Shown in pieces: positions 7,471-13,129 of a DNA stretch of 13,129 nucleotides. Numbering within the stretch: the stretch's first letter is position 1; each line of letters opens with the position of its first letter. This DNA comes from an uncultured Campylobacter sp. (GTDB lineage Bacteria > Campylobacterota > Campylobacteria > Campylobacterales > Campylobacteraceae), in assembly GCA_905373295.1 (NCBI GenBank), contig CAJPSJ010000022.1, positions 1 through 13,129 of the forward strand. Reading direction: 5' to 3'. The translations under genes and the position numbers were made by a program. The notes below the pieces were generated by a model. The model did no database searches. It was not told the origin of the DNA and saw nothing but the letters and a program-made list of their open reading frames with translations.

Positions 7471-7546
7471 AGATGGTTTTAGAAATTTCATCTCAAAAAA
7501 TGTTTTAGAAATTTAATCCTACAAAATTTTAAAATTTTATCGGAGG
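7471..7546. repeat. AT-rich 75-bp imperfect direct repeat, copy 1
   Basis: It begins AGATGGTTTTAGAAATTT and ends with AAATTTTAAAATTT (7524-7537) plus TATCGGAGG. It aligns along its whole length, at roughly three quarters identity by eye, with 7620-7693. Its last 22 bases (7524-7545) also recur exactly at 7719-7740, giving a third, partial copy. Confidence 0.6.
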
Positions 7547-7619
7547 CTTCCTTTCGGGCTGCGGGTGCGGACTCGATCGTCGCGCGCCGTAAATTTAAAC
7601 CGCCCGCCCGCTCTGCAAA

Positions 7620-7693
7620 AGATAGTTTTAGAAATTTATTTCGGAAAATGTTTCTAAAATTTTACCTCGCAAAATTTTAAAATTTTAACGAAG
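7620..7693. repeat. AT-rich 75-bp imperfect direct repeat, copy 2
   Basis: It begins AGATAGTTTTAGAAATTT and ends with AAATTTTAAAATTT (7672-7685) plus TAACGAAG. It is about 150 bp downstream of copy 1, with GC-rich sequence between them. A partial third copy follows at 7719-7740. Confidence 0.6.
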
Positions 7694-7986
7694 CCGAATT
7701 CAAAATCCAGGCGGAGCCAAATTTTAAAATTTTATCGGAGCGAAATTCTAAAATTTCGCGCAGCCAAATTTCCGCTCTCGTTTCATAAATGTTACCTTTT
7801 GAAATTTCGCCGCTTGCGCCGGCTTAAATTTCGCGCCGCTTCAAAACTCCTCAAAACCTCCGCTGTCGCGCACGCAGATCAAATTTTAAAATTTCGCCCG
7901 CGCCGCGGTACTTCTTAAATTTACACACTACGAAATTTTAACCGATTTTCGCTCCGAAATTTATGCCGCATTAACCGCCGTGGATA

Positions 7987-7992
7987 TATAAT
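7987..7992 (+). promoter_or_regulatory. Probable -10 box for the aldehyde dehydrogenase gene
   Basis: TATAAT lies 31 bp before the ATG at 8024, followed by a short leader and a strong AAGGAG at 8013-8018. No convincing -35 is seen, as is usual for Campylobacter promoters. The gene has a long gene-free stretch upstream and its own terminator downstream, so a dedicated promoter is expected here. Confidence 0.55.
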
Positions 7993-8023
7993 AGCGAATG
8001 TCATATTTCACAAAGGAGTAAGC

Positions 8024-9490
8024 ATGGCTACAATCCAACCAAGCTATAAGCTTTTCATCGACGGCGAGTTTGTGGGTGCCGAAGGCGGCGCGAGCCTAGA
8101 CGTTTTTAATCCCGCTACTGGCGAGAAAATTTCAAAGATCGCAGATGCTAGCAAGGCGGACGTCGATAGAGCGGTCGCCGCGGCGCGCAAGGCGTTTGAG
8201 AGCTTTCGCCGCACTAGCGTTTATGAGCGCAGCGCGCTGCTAAATAAGATCGCCGACGTCTTAGAGCAAAACGCCGAGTTTATCGCAACCGTAGAGACTA
8301 TCGACAACGGCAAGCCGATCCGCGAGACGCGCGCGGTCGACGTAGCGTGGTCGATCGAGCATTTCCGCTATTTTGCGGGCGTGATCTTGGGCGAGGAGGG
8401 CAGCGCCAATATGCTAAAAGAGCGCTATCTATCCGTCGTTTTGCGCGAGCCGATCGGCGTAGTAGGACAGATCGTGCCGTGGAATTTCCCGTTTTTGATG
8501 GGCGCGTGGAAGCTCGCTCCGTTACTTGCCGCAGGCGATACGTGCGTGTTTAAGCCAAGCTCCGAGACCAGCCTTAGCATTTTGGAGTTCATCCGCCTAA
8601 TCGCGCCGCTGCTTCCAAAGGGTGTCATCAACGTAGTAACCGGCAAGGGAAGTAAAGCAGGCGAGTTCGTCCGCACTCACAAAGGGCTCGATAAGCTCGC
8701 ATTTACGGGCTCTACCGAGGTCGGCAGAGGCATCGCGCTAGCCGCAGCGCAAAAGATCATCCCTGCTACGCTTGAGCTCGGCGGCAAGAGCGCGAATATC
8801 ATCTTTGACGATTGCGACTTCGACGTTGCGATCGACGGCGTGCAGCTGGGAATTCTTTTCAACCAAGGCCAGGTCTGCTGCGCGGGAAGTAGGATCTTCG
8901 TGCAGGAGGGCATCTACGATAAATTCGTACCGGCGCTCGTGGAGAAATTTAAGCGCATCAAGGTGGGCGATCCACTCGATCCGAATACTCAGATGGGATG
9001 CCAGATCAACAAAAAGCAAGCCGATAAAATTTTAGAGTACGTAAAAATCGGCGTAGAGGAGGGCGCTAAGATCGCCGTGGGCGGCAAGCGACATAGCGCG
9101 GGAGAGGCTTTCGTCGAGCCTACGTTACTCGTGGACGTGCGCAACGACATGCGCGTGGCGCAGGAGGAGATCTTCGGTCCTGTGGGCGTCGTGATTAAAT
9201 TTAAAGATCAAGATGAGCTCGTCCGTATGGCAAACGACAGCCTCTACGGACTAGGCGGCGCCGTATTTACGCGCGATATCGCAAAAGCGCTCACGGTCGC
9301 ACGCCTGCTTGAGACGGGTCGCGTGTGGGTCAATACCTACAACCAGATCCACGCCGGCGCGCCGTTTGGCGGCTACAAAGAATCGGGCATCGGTCGCGAG
9401 ACGCACAAGATGATCCTGGATCACTACACCCAGACCAAAAACATCTACATCGACACAATCTCTAAACCGAGCGGTTTTTACGAGCAGTAA
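8024..9490 (+). CDS. NAD(P)-dependent aldehyde dehydrogenase
   Basis: This 488-residue protein is of the class 1/2-like aldehyde dehydrogenase superfamily and oxidises an aldehyde to the acid in the cytoplasm. It shows PWNFP (oxyanion Asn154), FKPSSETS (Lys177), the Rossmann signature FTGSTEVGRG (227-236), ELGGKS (general base Glu251), FNQGQVCCAGSR (catalytic Cys285), EEIFGPV and the C-terminal FGGYKESGIGRETH. The C-terminal segment HKMILDHYTQTKNIYI and the DNGKPIRET and AIEHFRYFAG-like segments resemble the acetaldehyde dehydrogenases AldB and ExaC more than betaine or succinate-semialdehyde enzymes, but the substrate cannot be fixed from sequence. Cys286 directly follows the catalytic Cys, where Thr is common. 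The gene is transcribed alone, between its own promoter and terminator. Confidence 0.93.
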   Translation: MATIQPSYKLFIDGEFVGAEGGASLDVFNPATGEKISKIADASKADVDRAVAAARKAFESFRRTSVYERSALLNKIADVLEQNAEFIATVETIDNGKPIRETRAVDVAWSIEHFRYFAGVILGEEGSANMLKERYLSVVLREPIGVVGQIVPWNFPFLMGAWKLAPLLAAGDTCVFKPSSETSLSILEFIRLIAPLLPKGVINVVTGKGSKAGEFVRTHKGLDKLAFTGSTEVGRGIALAAAQKIIPATLELGGKSANIIFDDCDFDVAIDGVQLGILFNQGQVCCAGSRIFVQEGIYDKFVPALVEKFKRIKVGDPLDPNTQMGCQINKKQADKILEYVKIGVEEGAKIAVGGKRHSAGEAFVEPTLLVDVRNDMRVAQEEIFGPVGVVIKFKDQDELVRMANDSLYGLGGAVFTRDIAKALTVARLLETGRVWVNTYNQIHAGAPFGGYKESGIGRETHKMILDHYTQTKNIYIDTISKPSGFYEQ

Positions 9491-9503
9491 GGCTTAGCGC
9501 GGT

Positions 9504-9537
9504 ATTTCGGGCGGTTTATGCCGCCCGAAATTTTATT
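9504..9537 (+). terminator. Rho-independent terminator after the aldehyde dehydrogenase gene
   Basis: A perfect 11-bp stem, ATTTCGGGCGG (9504-9514) pairing with CCGCCCGAAAT (9521-9531), has a 6-base loop TTTATG and is followed by TTTATT. It starts 14 bp after the stop of the aldehyde dehydrogenase gene. The hairpin also lies directly after the stop of the convergent lipoprotein gene, but in that direction it lacks a T run, so it acts mainly on the + strand. Confidence 0.9.
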
Positions 9538-9916
9538 CTGCCTGACTCGATTGAGTATTTAATTTTAAGATTAATATAGGCTCATCATTTGGTGGTAAAT
9601 TTTTATTTGCCAACCTTATGCCTTTATAAACATTTATCGTGATTTTAACATTTGGTATGTCGGTAACTTTTGAAAAATTATTTAAGAGCAACTTTATATC
9701 ATCATCTCTAGCGCCATAAATGTTTACTATGCTCTCATATCTATCGGTAATTTTTCCACAAGACCAAGAACCGCCTAGATGATTTAAATCTCTTATTCCT
9801 TCAAATATTATTTCTTCTGCTTTGTCGCTATACTGATTCCGACATTCCCTACCGTCGCAGCCGAATAATATAAATGCGGCGACTATCAAAAAGAAACACT
9901 TTGTAAATTTCAGCAT
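9533..9916 (-). CDS. Small lipoprotein of unknown function (paralogue 1)
   Basis: This 127-residue protein starts at the ATG ending at 9916, 7 bases after AAGGAA. Residues 1-20 are a lipoprotein signal ending AAFILFGC, so Cys20 should be lipidated. The mature part begins CDGRECRNQY and has a second conserved Cys pattern (WSCGK), which could form a disulfide, and an IPNVKITINVYKG strand near the end. The family is not known to me. The same scaffold occurs in the next gene upstream (paralogue 2): CDGxECRNxYxxKA, W-S/T-CG, then IPNVKITIxVY. It is the last gene of a four-gene minus-strand cassette with much lower GC than its flanks. Confidence 0.8.
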   Translation of the reverse strand: MLKFTKCFFLIVAAFILFGCDGRECRNQYSDKAEEIIFEGIRDLNHLGGSWSCGKITDRYESIVNIYGARDDDIKLLLNNFSKVTDIPNVKITINVYKGIRLANKNLPPNDEPILILKLNTQSSQAE

Positions 9917-9926
9917 TTCATTTTCC

Positions 9927-9995
9927 TTAATTTGATTTTGTGTCTAATTTTACGGTTAATATATTCTTGCTAAATGGTGGCGGAGTTTTGCTGCC
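9927..9995 (-). pseudogene. Homologous tail cut off from lipoprotein paralogue 2 by a TAG
   Basis: Reading on in the same frame past the TAG at 9996-9998 gives 22 codons, GSKTPPPFSKNILTVKLDTKSN (written here only once; 22 codons in 9930-9995), before a TAA at 9927-9929. By position and pattern these match the end of paralogue 1 (NKNLPPNDEPILILKLNTQSS). The TAA sits at the ribosome binding site of the downstream lipoprotein gene, the tight spacing seen elsewhere in this cassette. This is a remnant of a once longer reading frame, unless the TAG is read through. Confidence 0.7.
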
Positions 9996-10340
9996 CTATT
10001 TCCAATATCTCTCATAAACCGATATAGTAATTTTGACATTTGGAATTTGTGCCGCTTCTGCTATATTCTTTAATAAAGTTTCTAAATCATCGTTGCTAGG
10101 TACGTAAAAATTTATGAAGTATTCATAGTTGTCAATAGACCCGCACGTCCAATCTTTATTTTCCTTATCCTTTAAATTATCAGTTATAATAGAAAACGCC
10201 TTATTATTGTATTCGTTGCGGCATTCATTACCGTCGCAGCCGAATAGAACAATCGCAAAAAATATTGCAACAAGAAATTTTATGGCGAAATTAAAAAACC
10301 CGCCTGTTTTTATAGTTTGATAACTACGATAGCAACCCAT
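9996..10340 (-). CDS. Small lipoprotein of unknown function (paralogue 2), likely C-terminally truncated
   Basis: This protein has 114 residues. The ATG at 10340 is supported by GAGGAG (10346-10351) and has no in-frame alternative nearby. The N-terminal region before the hydrophobic stretch is unusually long (MGCYRSYQTIKTGGFFNFAIK). The hydrophobic core then ends IVLFGC, with lipidation at Cys35. The mature part matches paralogue 1: CDGNECRNEYNNKA, DWTCG, and IPNVKITISVYERYWK at the end. Paralogue 1 continues for about 25 residues beyond this point; here a TAG stops the frame, although the following 22 codons still resemble the missing tail. The protein may be non-functional or work in a shortened form. 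The upstream membrane-protein gene ends inside its Shine-Dalgarno, so the two are co-transcribed. Confidence 0.75.
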   Translation of the reverse strand: MGCYRSYQTIKTGGFFNFAIKFLVAIFFAIVLFGCDGNECRNEYNNKAFSIITDNLKDKENKDWTCGSIDNYEYFINFYVPSNDDLETLLKNIAEAAQIPNVKITISVYERYWK

Positions 10341-10349
10341 TTTCGCTCC

Positions 10350-10820
10350 TCAGATAAAATCCCTGTATTCGATATTTTTGTTACTCATTAAAATTTTTAA
10401 TTTTTCAAAATCCTCTTTTGTTATATAGCTTAAAGGCAAAATAATCGAGCTTAGATTAAATACGATATTTGCCAAATTAAATTTTAGTTTTAGGCAAAGT
10501 GTTTCGCCTCCAGGCAGATATGCAAATGTAGCAATATATTTAATCTCATCATATTTTAGAATTCTTTGCCAAAAGATATATCTTACTATCACTTTATCAT
10601 CGTAGCATGCAATAAATTTAAAGCAATTCGGGATAACCGCCGTATAAAAAAGACCGATTAGCGTTATCCAGCCTACGATAGGCGCATAAGGCTTGTCAAG
10701 CATTATAAAAATAATGGCGAGATAAAATTGCAAAATTTTAACTACCGCATAAAAAGGTCCGTAAAAACGCCTCGCCCTTTTTACGATTAGTAACGCCTCA
10801 TCCGGTTTCATATCGCTCAT
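10350..10820 (-). CDS. Membrane protein with two helices and a PH-like C-terminal part, unknown function
   Basis: This 156-residue protein starts at ATG after AAGGAA. A short basic cytoplasmic-type N-terminus (VKRARRFYGP) leads into two hydrophobic helices (about residues 23-41 and 46-64). A soluble C-terminal part follows, with alternating strands and a last helix: DDKVIVRYIFWQRILKYDEI, KYIATF, LCLKLKF, then TKEDFEKLKILMSNK. Strands with an EI-x-x-I turn and a final E-x-F-x-x-L helix resemble the small bacterial PH domains often fused to two membrane helices. This is pattern reading, not a family assignment. Its TGA overlaps the ribosome binding site of lipoprotein paralogue 2, and it lies 24 bp from the membrane-protein gene upstream. 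Confidence 0.75.
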   Translation of the reverse strand: MSDMKPDEALLIVKRARRFYGPFYAVVKILQFYLAIIFIMLDKPYAPIVGWITLIGLFYTAVIPNCFKFIACYDDKVIVRYIFWQRILKYDEIKYIATFAYLPGGETLCLKLKFNLANIVFNLSSIILPLSYITKEDFEKLKILMSNKNIEYRDFI

Positions 10821-10844
10821 TTGGAATTCCTTGATTTTCCAAAT

Positions 10845-11111
10845 TTAATAAACAAATATTTTTAATATTAATGCAAAAAGTCCCAAATAAATGCAAAAAT
10901 AGGCAATAAATGAGATTGCGCAATAAAATACGCCTACAAATTTGTGTGCAAAGCCTAAATTTTCTTTGGTTTCTTTCACAGACTCAATCAATACATTAAA
11001 ATCAAAAAAATGCTTTATATAATTACCCTTTACATAAACGCTATTGAGCAAAATTACGCCAAGTAGCAGAAACATAAACCAGCCTCTAGCCAGATCATAA
11101 TAAATGCCCAT
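10845..11111 (-). CDS. Small two-helix membrane protein, unknown function
   Basis: This 88-residue protein starts at ATG after a strong GGAGGG, the first gene of the minus-strand cassette. There are two hydrophobic segments (about residues 10-26, FMFLLLGVILLNSVYV, and 57-86, FVGVFYCAISFIAYFCIYL and onward). They are joined by a charged loop (FNVLIESVKETKENLGFAHK). I do not recognise a family. Tight packing with the PH-like membrane protein and the two lipoproteins suggests a joint envelope role, but nothing in the sequence says which. Confidence 0.7.
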   Translation of the reverse strand: MGIYYDLARGWFMFLLLGVILLNSVYVKGNYIKHFFDFNVLIESVKETKENLGFAHKFVGVFYCAISFIAYFCIYLGLFALILKIFVY

Positions 11112-11436
11112 TTGCCCTCCGTTTATATAAAATATTCAGGCGAATTTTAACTTCGCTATGCTTACGCAGCGTTTAAATTTAATCTCGTCAGCGACTACGC
11201 TAAATTTTAAAATTTCAAGCTTGCCGTTTTAAAGAGCCGTCATCTGCGGGAGTGCGCATAGGCGGGTGCATGCAAGAGATAGCCTCGGGCGCTGTTTTAT
11301 CGCGAGCCTCCGTCCGTATCAAGTAGTCATACCGAGCCACGCCCAAGCCCCAAAACTCATGCGATTGCCGATTTTGTTATCGAGCCGTACGCAACCCGCG
11401 CCCAAACTCGTGCAGCTTACGAACGTCGCTCGGTAG
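11112..11436. other. Intergenic region, no gene seen
   Basis: It holds the cassette promoter region and one AAATTTTAAAATTT palindrome (11202-11215), followed by GC-rich sequence. The frame used by the downstream TPR-like gene is open here from 11233 to a TAG at 11434-11436. However, the encoded residues show no signal peptide or family pattern, and an ATG at 11359 has no ribosome binding site. Confidence 0.55.
11122..11134 (-). promoter_or_regulatory. Possible -10 region for the minus-strand cassette
   Basis: On the minus strand the sequence before the first cassette gene reads TATTTTATATAAAC, directly upstream of GGAGGG and the ATG. It contains -10-like words (TATTTT, TATATA) but would leave a very short leader. 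No other good candidate is seen between 11112 and 11200. Confidence 0.35.
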
Positions 11437-11655
11437 AATTTTAAAATTTCATCTGGGCTAGCTCGTCGCTCTGCGCAGACGCAGGCTCCGCCGCCCGCCG
11501 AAAACACCCGTGCCGTAAACGGCGCCGTCGTAAAGGATGCCGCCAATTCTACCGGTGCAAGCAATGCCGCCAAAAATTCCGCCCCGTCCGAGATTTCCGC
11601 GCCAAAAAACACAGCCTCCGCGAATGCTGCCGCTAAAAATTCCACCGCGTCTTCT
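11437..11655 (+). pseudogene. Startless coding-like 5' extension of the TPR-like gene
   Basis: The frame of the gene at 11656 stays open back to the TAG at 11434-11436 but has no ATG, GTG or TTG. From about 11473 it encodes SAQTQAPPPAENTRAVNGA followed by an Ala/Asn/Ser/Lys-rich stretch with repeated NSTGASNAAKNS-like words. That composition is typical of the linker after a signal peptide or lipobox Cys in an exported protein, and not of random DNA. The signal peptide that should precede it is absent: the sequence there is an AAATTTTAAAATTT-like word (GAATTTTAAAATTTC) joined to GC-rich DNA. The 5' end of the gene is probably lost or frameshifted. Confidence 0.5.
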
Positions 11656-12795
11656 ATGCGCGAAATTTGGAAGTTGCTAGAAAATGCCGATCGAGCGCTG
11701 CTTGCCAAAGAGATCTCGCGCGCCGAAGAGCTCGCCGCGCGGGCACAGCAGCTTAGCGAGCTAAAGCGCATCGAAGTAGGGCGGGTTTTTAGCAGATTTG
11801 TCCGCGCGCGCATCGCGCTGCAGCGCGGCGATACCGACGCCGCGATTTCGCTGGCGACGGACGCGAGCTCCATGCGAAGCGGCGTAGCGGAGATATATGC
11901 CGATGCCGTAAATTACGAGAGCGCTTATACATTCGGGCGCATATACGAGGCTCGCGGCGATCGTAAGGGCGCTGCGCGCGAGTATGGGCGGGCGCTGTTT
12001 ATTTGGACTATGTTTTTGCAGAGTGATCCCGTGCGCGCGGAGGAGATTTTCGCCCGACTGCAAACGCTCACCCCCGATCCCTACGAGGCCGAAGGCAGAG
12101 CTAGCGGCGCGTGCGAGTATCTGCGCGCTAAGGCTAGCTTCGCTTTTGATGAGCCGGCGCCCGAGCCCAAGCGTCGTGCACTGCGAGATTTGGCCGAATG
12201 GGAGGCGCACTGCTCGCATCTGCGCCCGTTTATAGATGACGGATCGGACGAGCGCGCGCGTAGGGCTTCGCTCGCGCGGGATTACGCGCAGCTGTATGCG
12301 GGGCTGGGCGAGTGTGCCGCCGCGCTAGAGCATCTGCTTGCCGCAGCGGAGCTTTCGGATGCGACGGAGCCCGATACGGGTGGGCTTTATCTACAGATCG
12401 CGCGACAATTTTTGGCTATTTACAAAGAGGCGGGCGCGAGTAAAATTTCTGCGAGCTATGCGCAGAAAAATCTAGCCGCGGCGCAGGATTACGCGAACAG
12501 ATCGGTAAAGCTCTACGAGGGCATGCGCGGCACCGCCTACGAGCACTCGGGCTACGACGGACACGAAATTTTAGGCGAGATCGCGATGATACGCGGCGAT
12601 CCGTCTGCGTCGCTGAGACATTTCGCGGCGATGAGAGACGATGCGGCGGCACTTTTGGCATATCAGCAGCTGCCGGCTTACAAGCAGGCTCTGGCTCACG
12701 CGCTAGAGCTTCTCGCGCAGTGCTACGATGCGCTAAGGGATAGCAAGAGCAAGGAGGCGGTTCTGCGTGAGCTTAGGAAGCTAAAGAAGGGCTAG
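11656..12795 (+). CDS. TPR-like helical repeat protein, probably missing its N-terminus
   Basis: It has 379 residues from the first in-frame ATG. The protein is almost wholly helical, with TPR-style helix pairs: AEELAARAQQLSELKRIEVG, RARIALQRGDTDAAISLATD, YTFGRIYEARGDRKGAAREY, YAQLYAGLGECAAALEHLLA, and a last pair AHALELLAQCYDALRDSKSK. I cannot assign a family; TPR proteins scaffold other proteins, and a periplasmic role would fit if the lost upstream part was an export signal. No Shine-Dalgarno precedes the ATG (the bases before it are CCGCGTCTTCT), and coding-like sequence continues upstream without a start. As it stands it is likely a 5'-damaged gene or one started in an unusual way. GC content is high, like the aldehyde dehydrogenase gene and unlike the adjacent cassette. 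Confidence 0.65.
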   Translation: MREIWKLLENADRALLAKEISRAEELAARAQQLSELKRIEVGRVFSRFVRARIALQRGDTDAAISLATDASSMRSGVAEIYADAVNYESAYTFGRIYEARGDRKGAAREYGRALFIWTMFLQSDPVRAEEIFARLQTLTPDPYEAEGRASGACEYLRAKASFAFDEPAPEPKRRALRDLAEWEAHCSHLRPFIDDGSDERARRASLARDYAQLYAGLGECAAALEHLLAAAELSDATEPDTGGLYLQIARQFLAIYKEAGASKISASYAQKNLAAAQDYANRSVKLYEGMRGTAYEHSGYDGHEILGEIAMIRGDPSASLRHFAAMRDDAAALLAYQQLPAYKQALAHALELLAQCYDALRDSKSKEAVLRELRKLKKG

Positions 12796-13129
12796 CGGGC
12801 TTTCGGGCGGCGGCGTTTCGTGAAATTTCGTCGCTGCGCTGCGATGAAATTTGGCTCGGGGGTTGCGCGGTTTGAGCGCTTAGGGCGCGGCAGAATTTCA
12901 TGTCGTTTGAAGGCGGTGCGGGCTTGCGGTGGATTAAGACCGCACGGCGGAGCTTGCGCTTTTGAAGCCCCATTTTGAAAGCAAAATTTTGTACCCGCGC
13001 CGTAGATTTGAAGTAGCATCTGTGCCTGCGCGGCGATTTATCTTTGCATCTCAGCCATTAAAAGCCTCAATTTTGCTAGCATATGAAGCTTTGTGGGCGA
13101 TTTGAGTGCGCTATGAACGCGGTTCGGTG
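12796..13129. other. Intergenic region to the window edge, no gene supported
   Basis: The minus-strand frames at 12773-12973 and 12792-13019 have no ribosome binding site and an Arg/Pro/Ala-rich, unstructured composition, so I do not call them. An ATG at 13083 opens a frame running off the edge, but it has no Shine-Dalgarno. One clear inverted repeat lies just after the TPR-like gene. Confidence 0.55.
12823..12852. repeat. 12-bp inverted repeat after the TPR-like gene
   Basis: AAATTTCGTCGC (12823-12834) and GCGATGAAATTT (12841-12852) pair with a single G-U, around the 6-base loop TGCGCT, 28 bp after the stop. No T run follows on either strand, so it is not a standard intrinsic terminator, although it could stabilise the 3' end of the transcript. 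Confidence 0.55.

Larger units (their letters stand above)
6953..8023. other. 1.07-kb region without a credible gene, rich in repeats
   Basis: I find no open frame here with a ribosome binding site, codon bias or recognisable protein. The 80-residue minus-strand frame at 7031-7273 has low-complexity, Cys/His/Arg-scattered composition and no support. The left half (to about 7460) is GC-rich and built of degenerate similar segments. The right half (about 7470-7960) is filled with AAATTTT/AAAATTT words, including a 75-bp imperfect direct repeat. The last 40 bases form the promoter and ribosome binding site of the aldehyde dehydrogenase gene. It may be a remnant of decayed genes or a repeat-driven spacer. 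Confidence 0.7.

Noticed and set aside
7471..7740. CRISPR array
   Set aside because: Repeats are imperfect, about 75 bp, AT-rich and irregularly spaced; no cas genes nearby.
11319..11873. Minus-strand frame of 184 codons
   Set aside because: Ser/Ala/Phe-rich shadow of the TPR-like gene and its upstream Ala/Asn-rich extension; no ribosome binding site.

Overview
The window looks like chromosomal DNA from a Campylobacter or close epsilonproteobacterial relative with a fairly high GC content, such as the oral/human group around C. gracilis, C. showae, C. rectus or C. curvus. The species is my inference. It rests on the gene order tolA, tolB, pal, cpoB, slyD-type FKBP, fabD, mtnN, ttcA, which as I recall matches the C. 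jejuni region Cj0111-Cj0118. Other support comes from the style of the Pal and TolA proteins and from many AAATTTTAAAATTT-type words between genes.

Region 1 (1-6952, + strand) is one long, tightly packed gene run. It starts inside tolA, whose 5' end lies outside the window. Next come a small secreted paralogue of the TolA C-terminal domain, tolB, pal (with its own extended -10 promoter) and cpoB; together these make the Tol-Pal envelope system. Housekeeping genes follow: a SlyD-type prolyl isomerase with a His/Cys metal-binding tail, fabD, mtnN and ttcA. The last three are coupled by ATGA stop/start overlaps.

Region 2 (6953-8023) is about 1.07 kb without a credible gene. Its left half holds degenerate GC-rich repeats and its right half AT-rich palindromic words and a 75-bp imperfect direct repeat. 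It ends in a promoter for region 3 (8024-9531), a single NAD(P)-dependent aldehyde dehydrogenase gene with its own terminator.

Region 4 (11111 down to 9533, - strand) is a four-gene AT-rich cassette: two small membrane proteins, one with a PH-like C-terminal part, and two paralogous lipoproteins. It differs in base composition from both flanks and looks acquired. One of the two lipoprotein genes is cut short by an in-frame TAG; 22 codons of recognisable homologous tail follow it.

Region 5 (11112-13129) holds a TPR-like helical protein gene (11656-12795). Its reading frame continues upstream for about 73 codons with no start codon and no Shine-Dalgarno, so the original 5' end (probably an export signal) seems lost or broken. 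The rest is intergenic.

The most interesting observation is that the extra TolA-domain gene joins a TolB-like signal peptide to a TolA C-terminal domain. This is exactly what a single tandem duplication across the tolA-tolB junction would produce.
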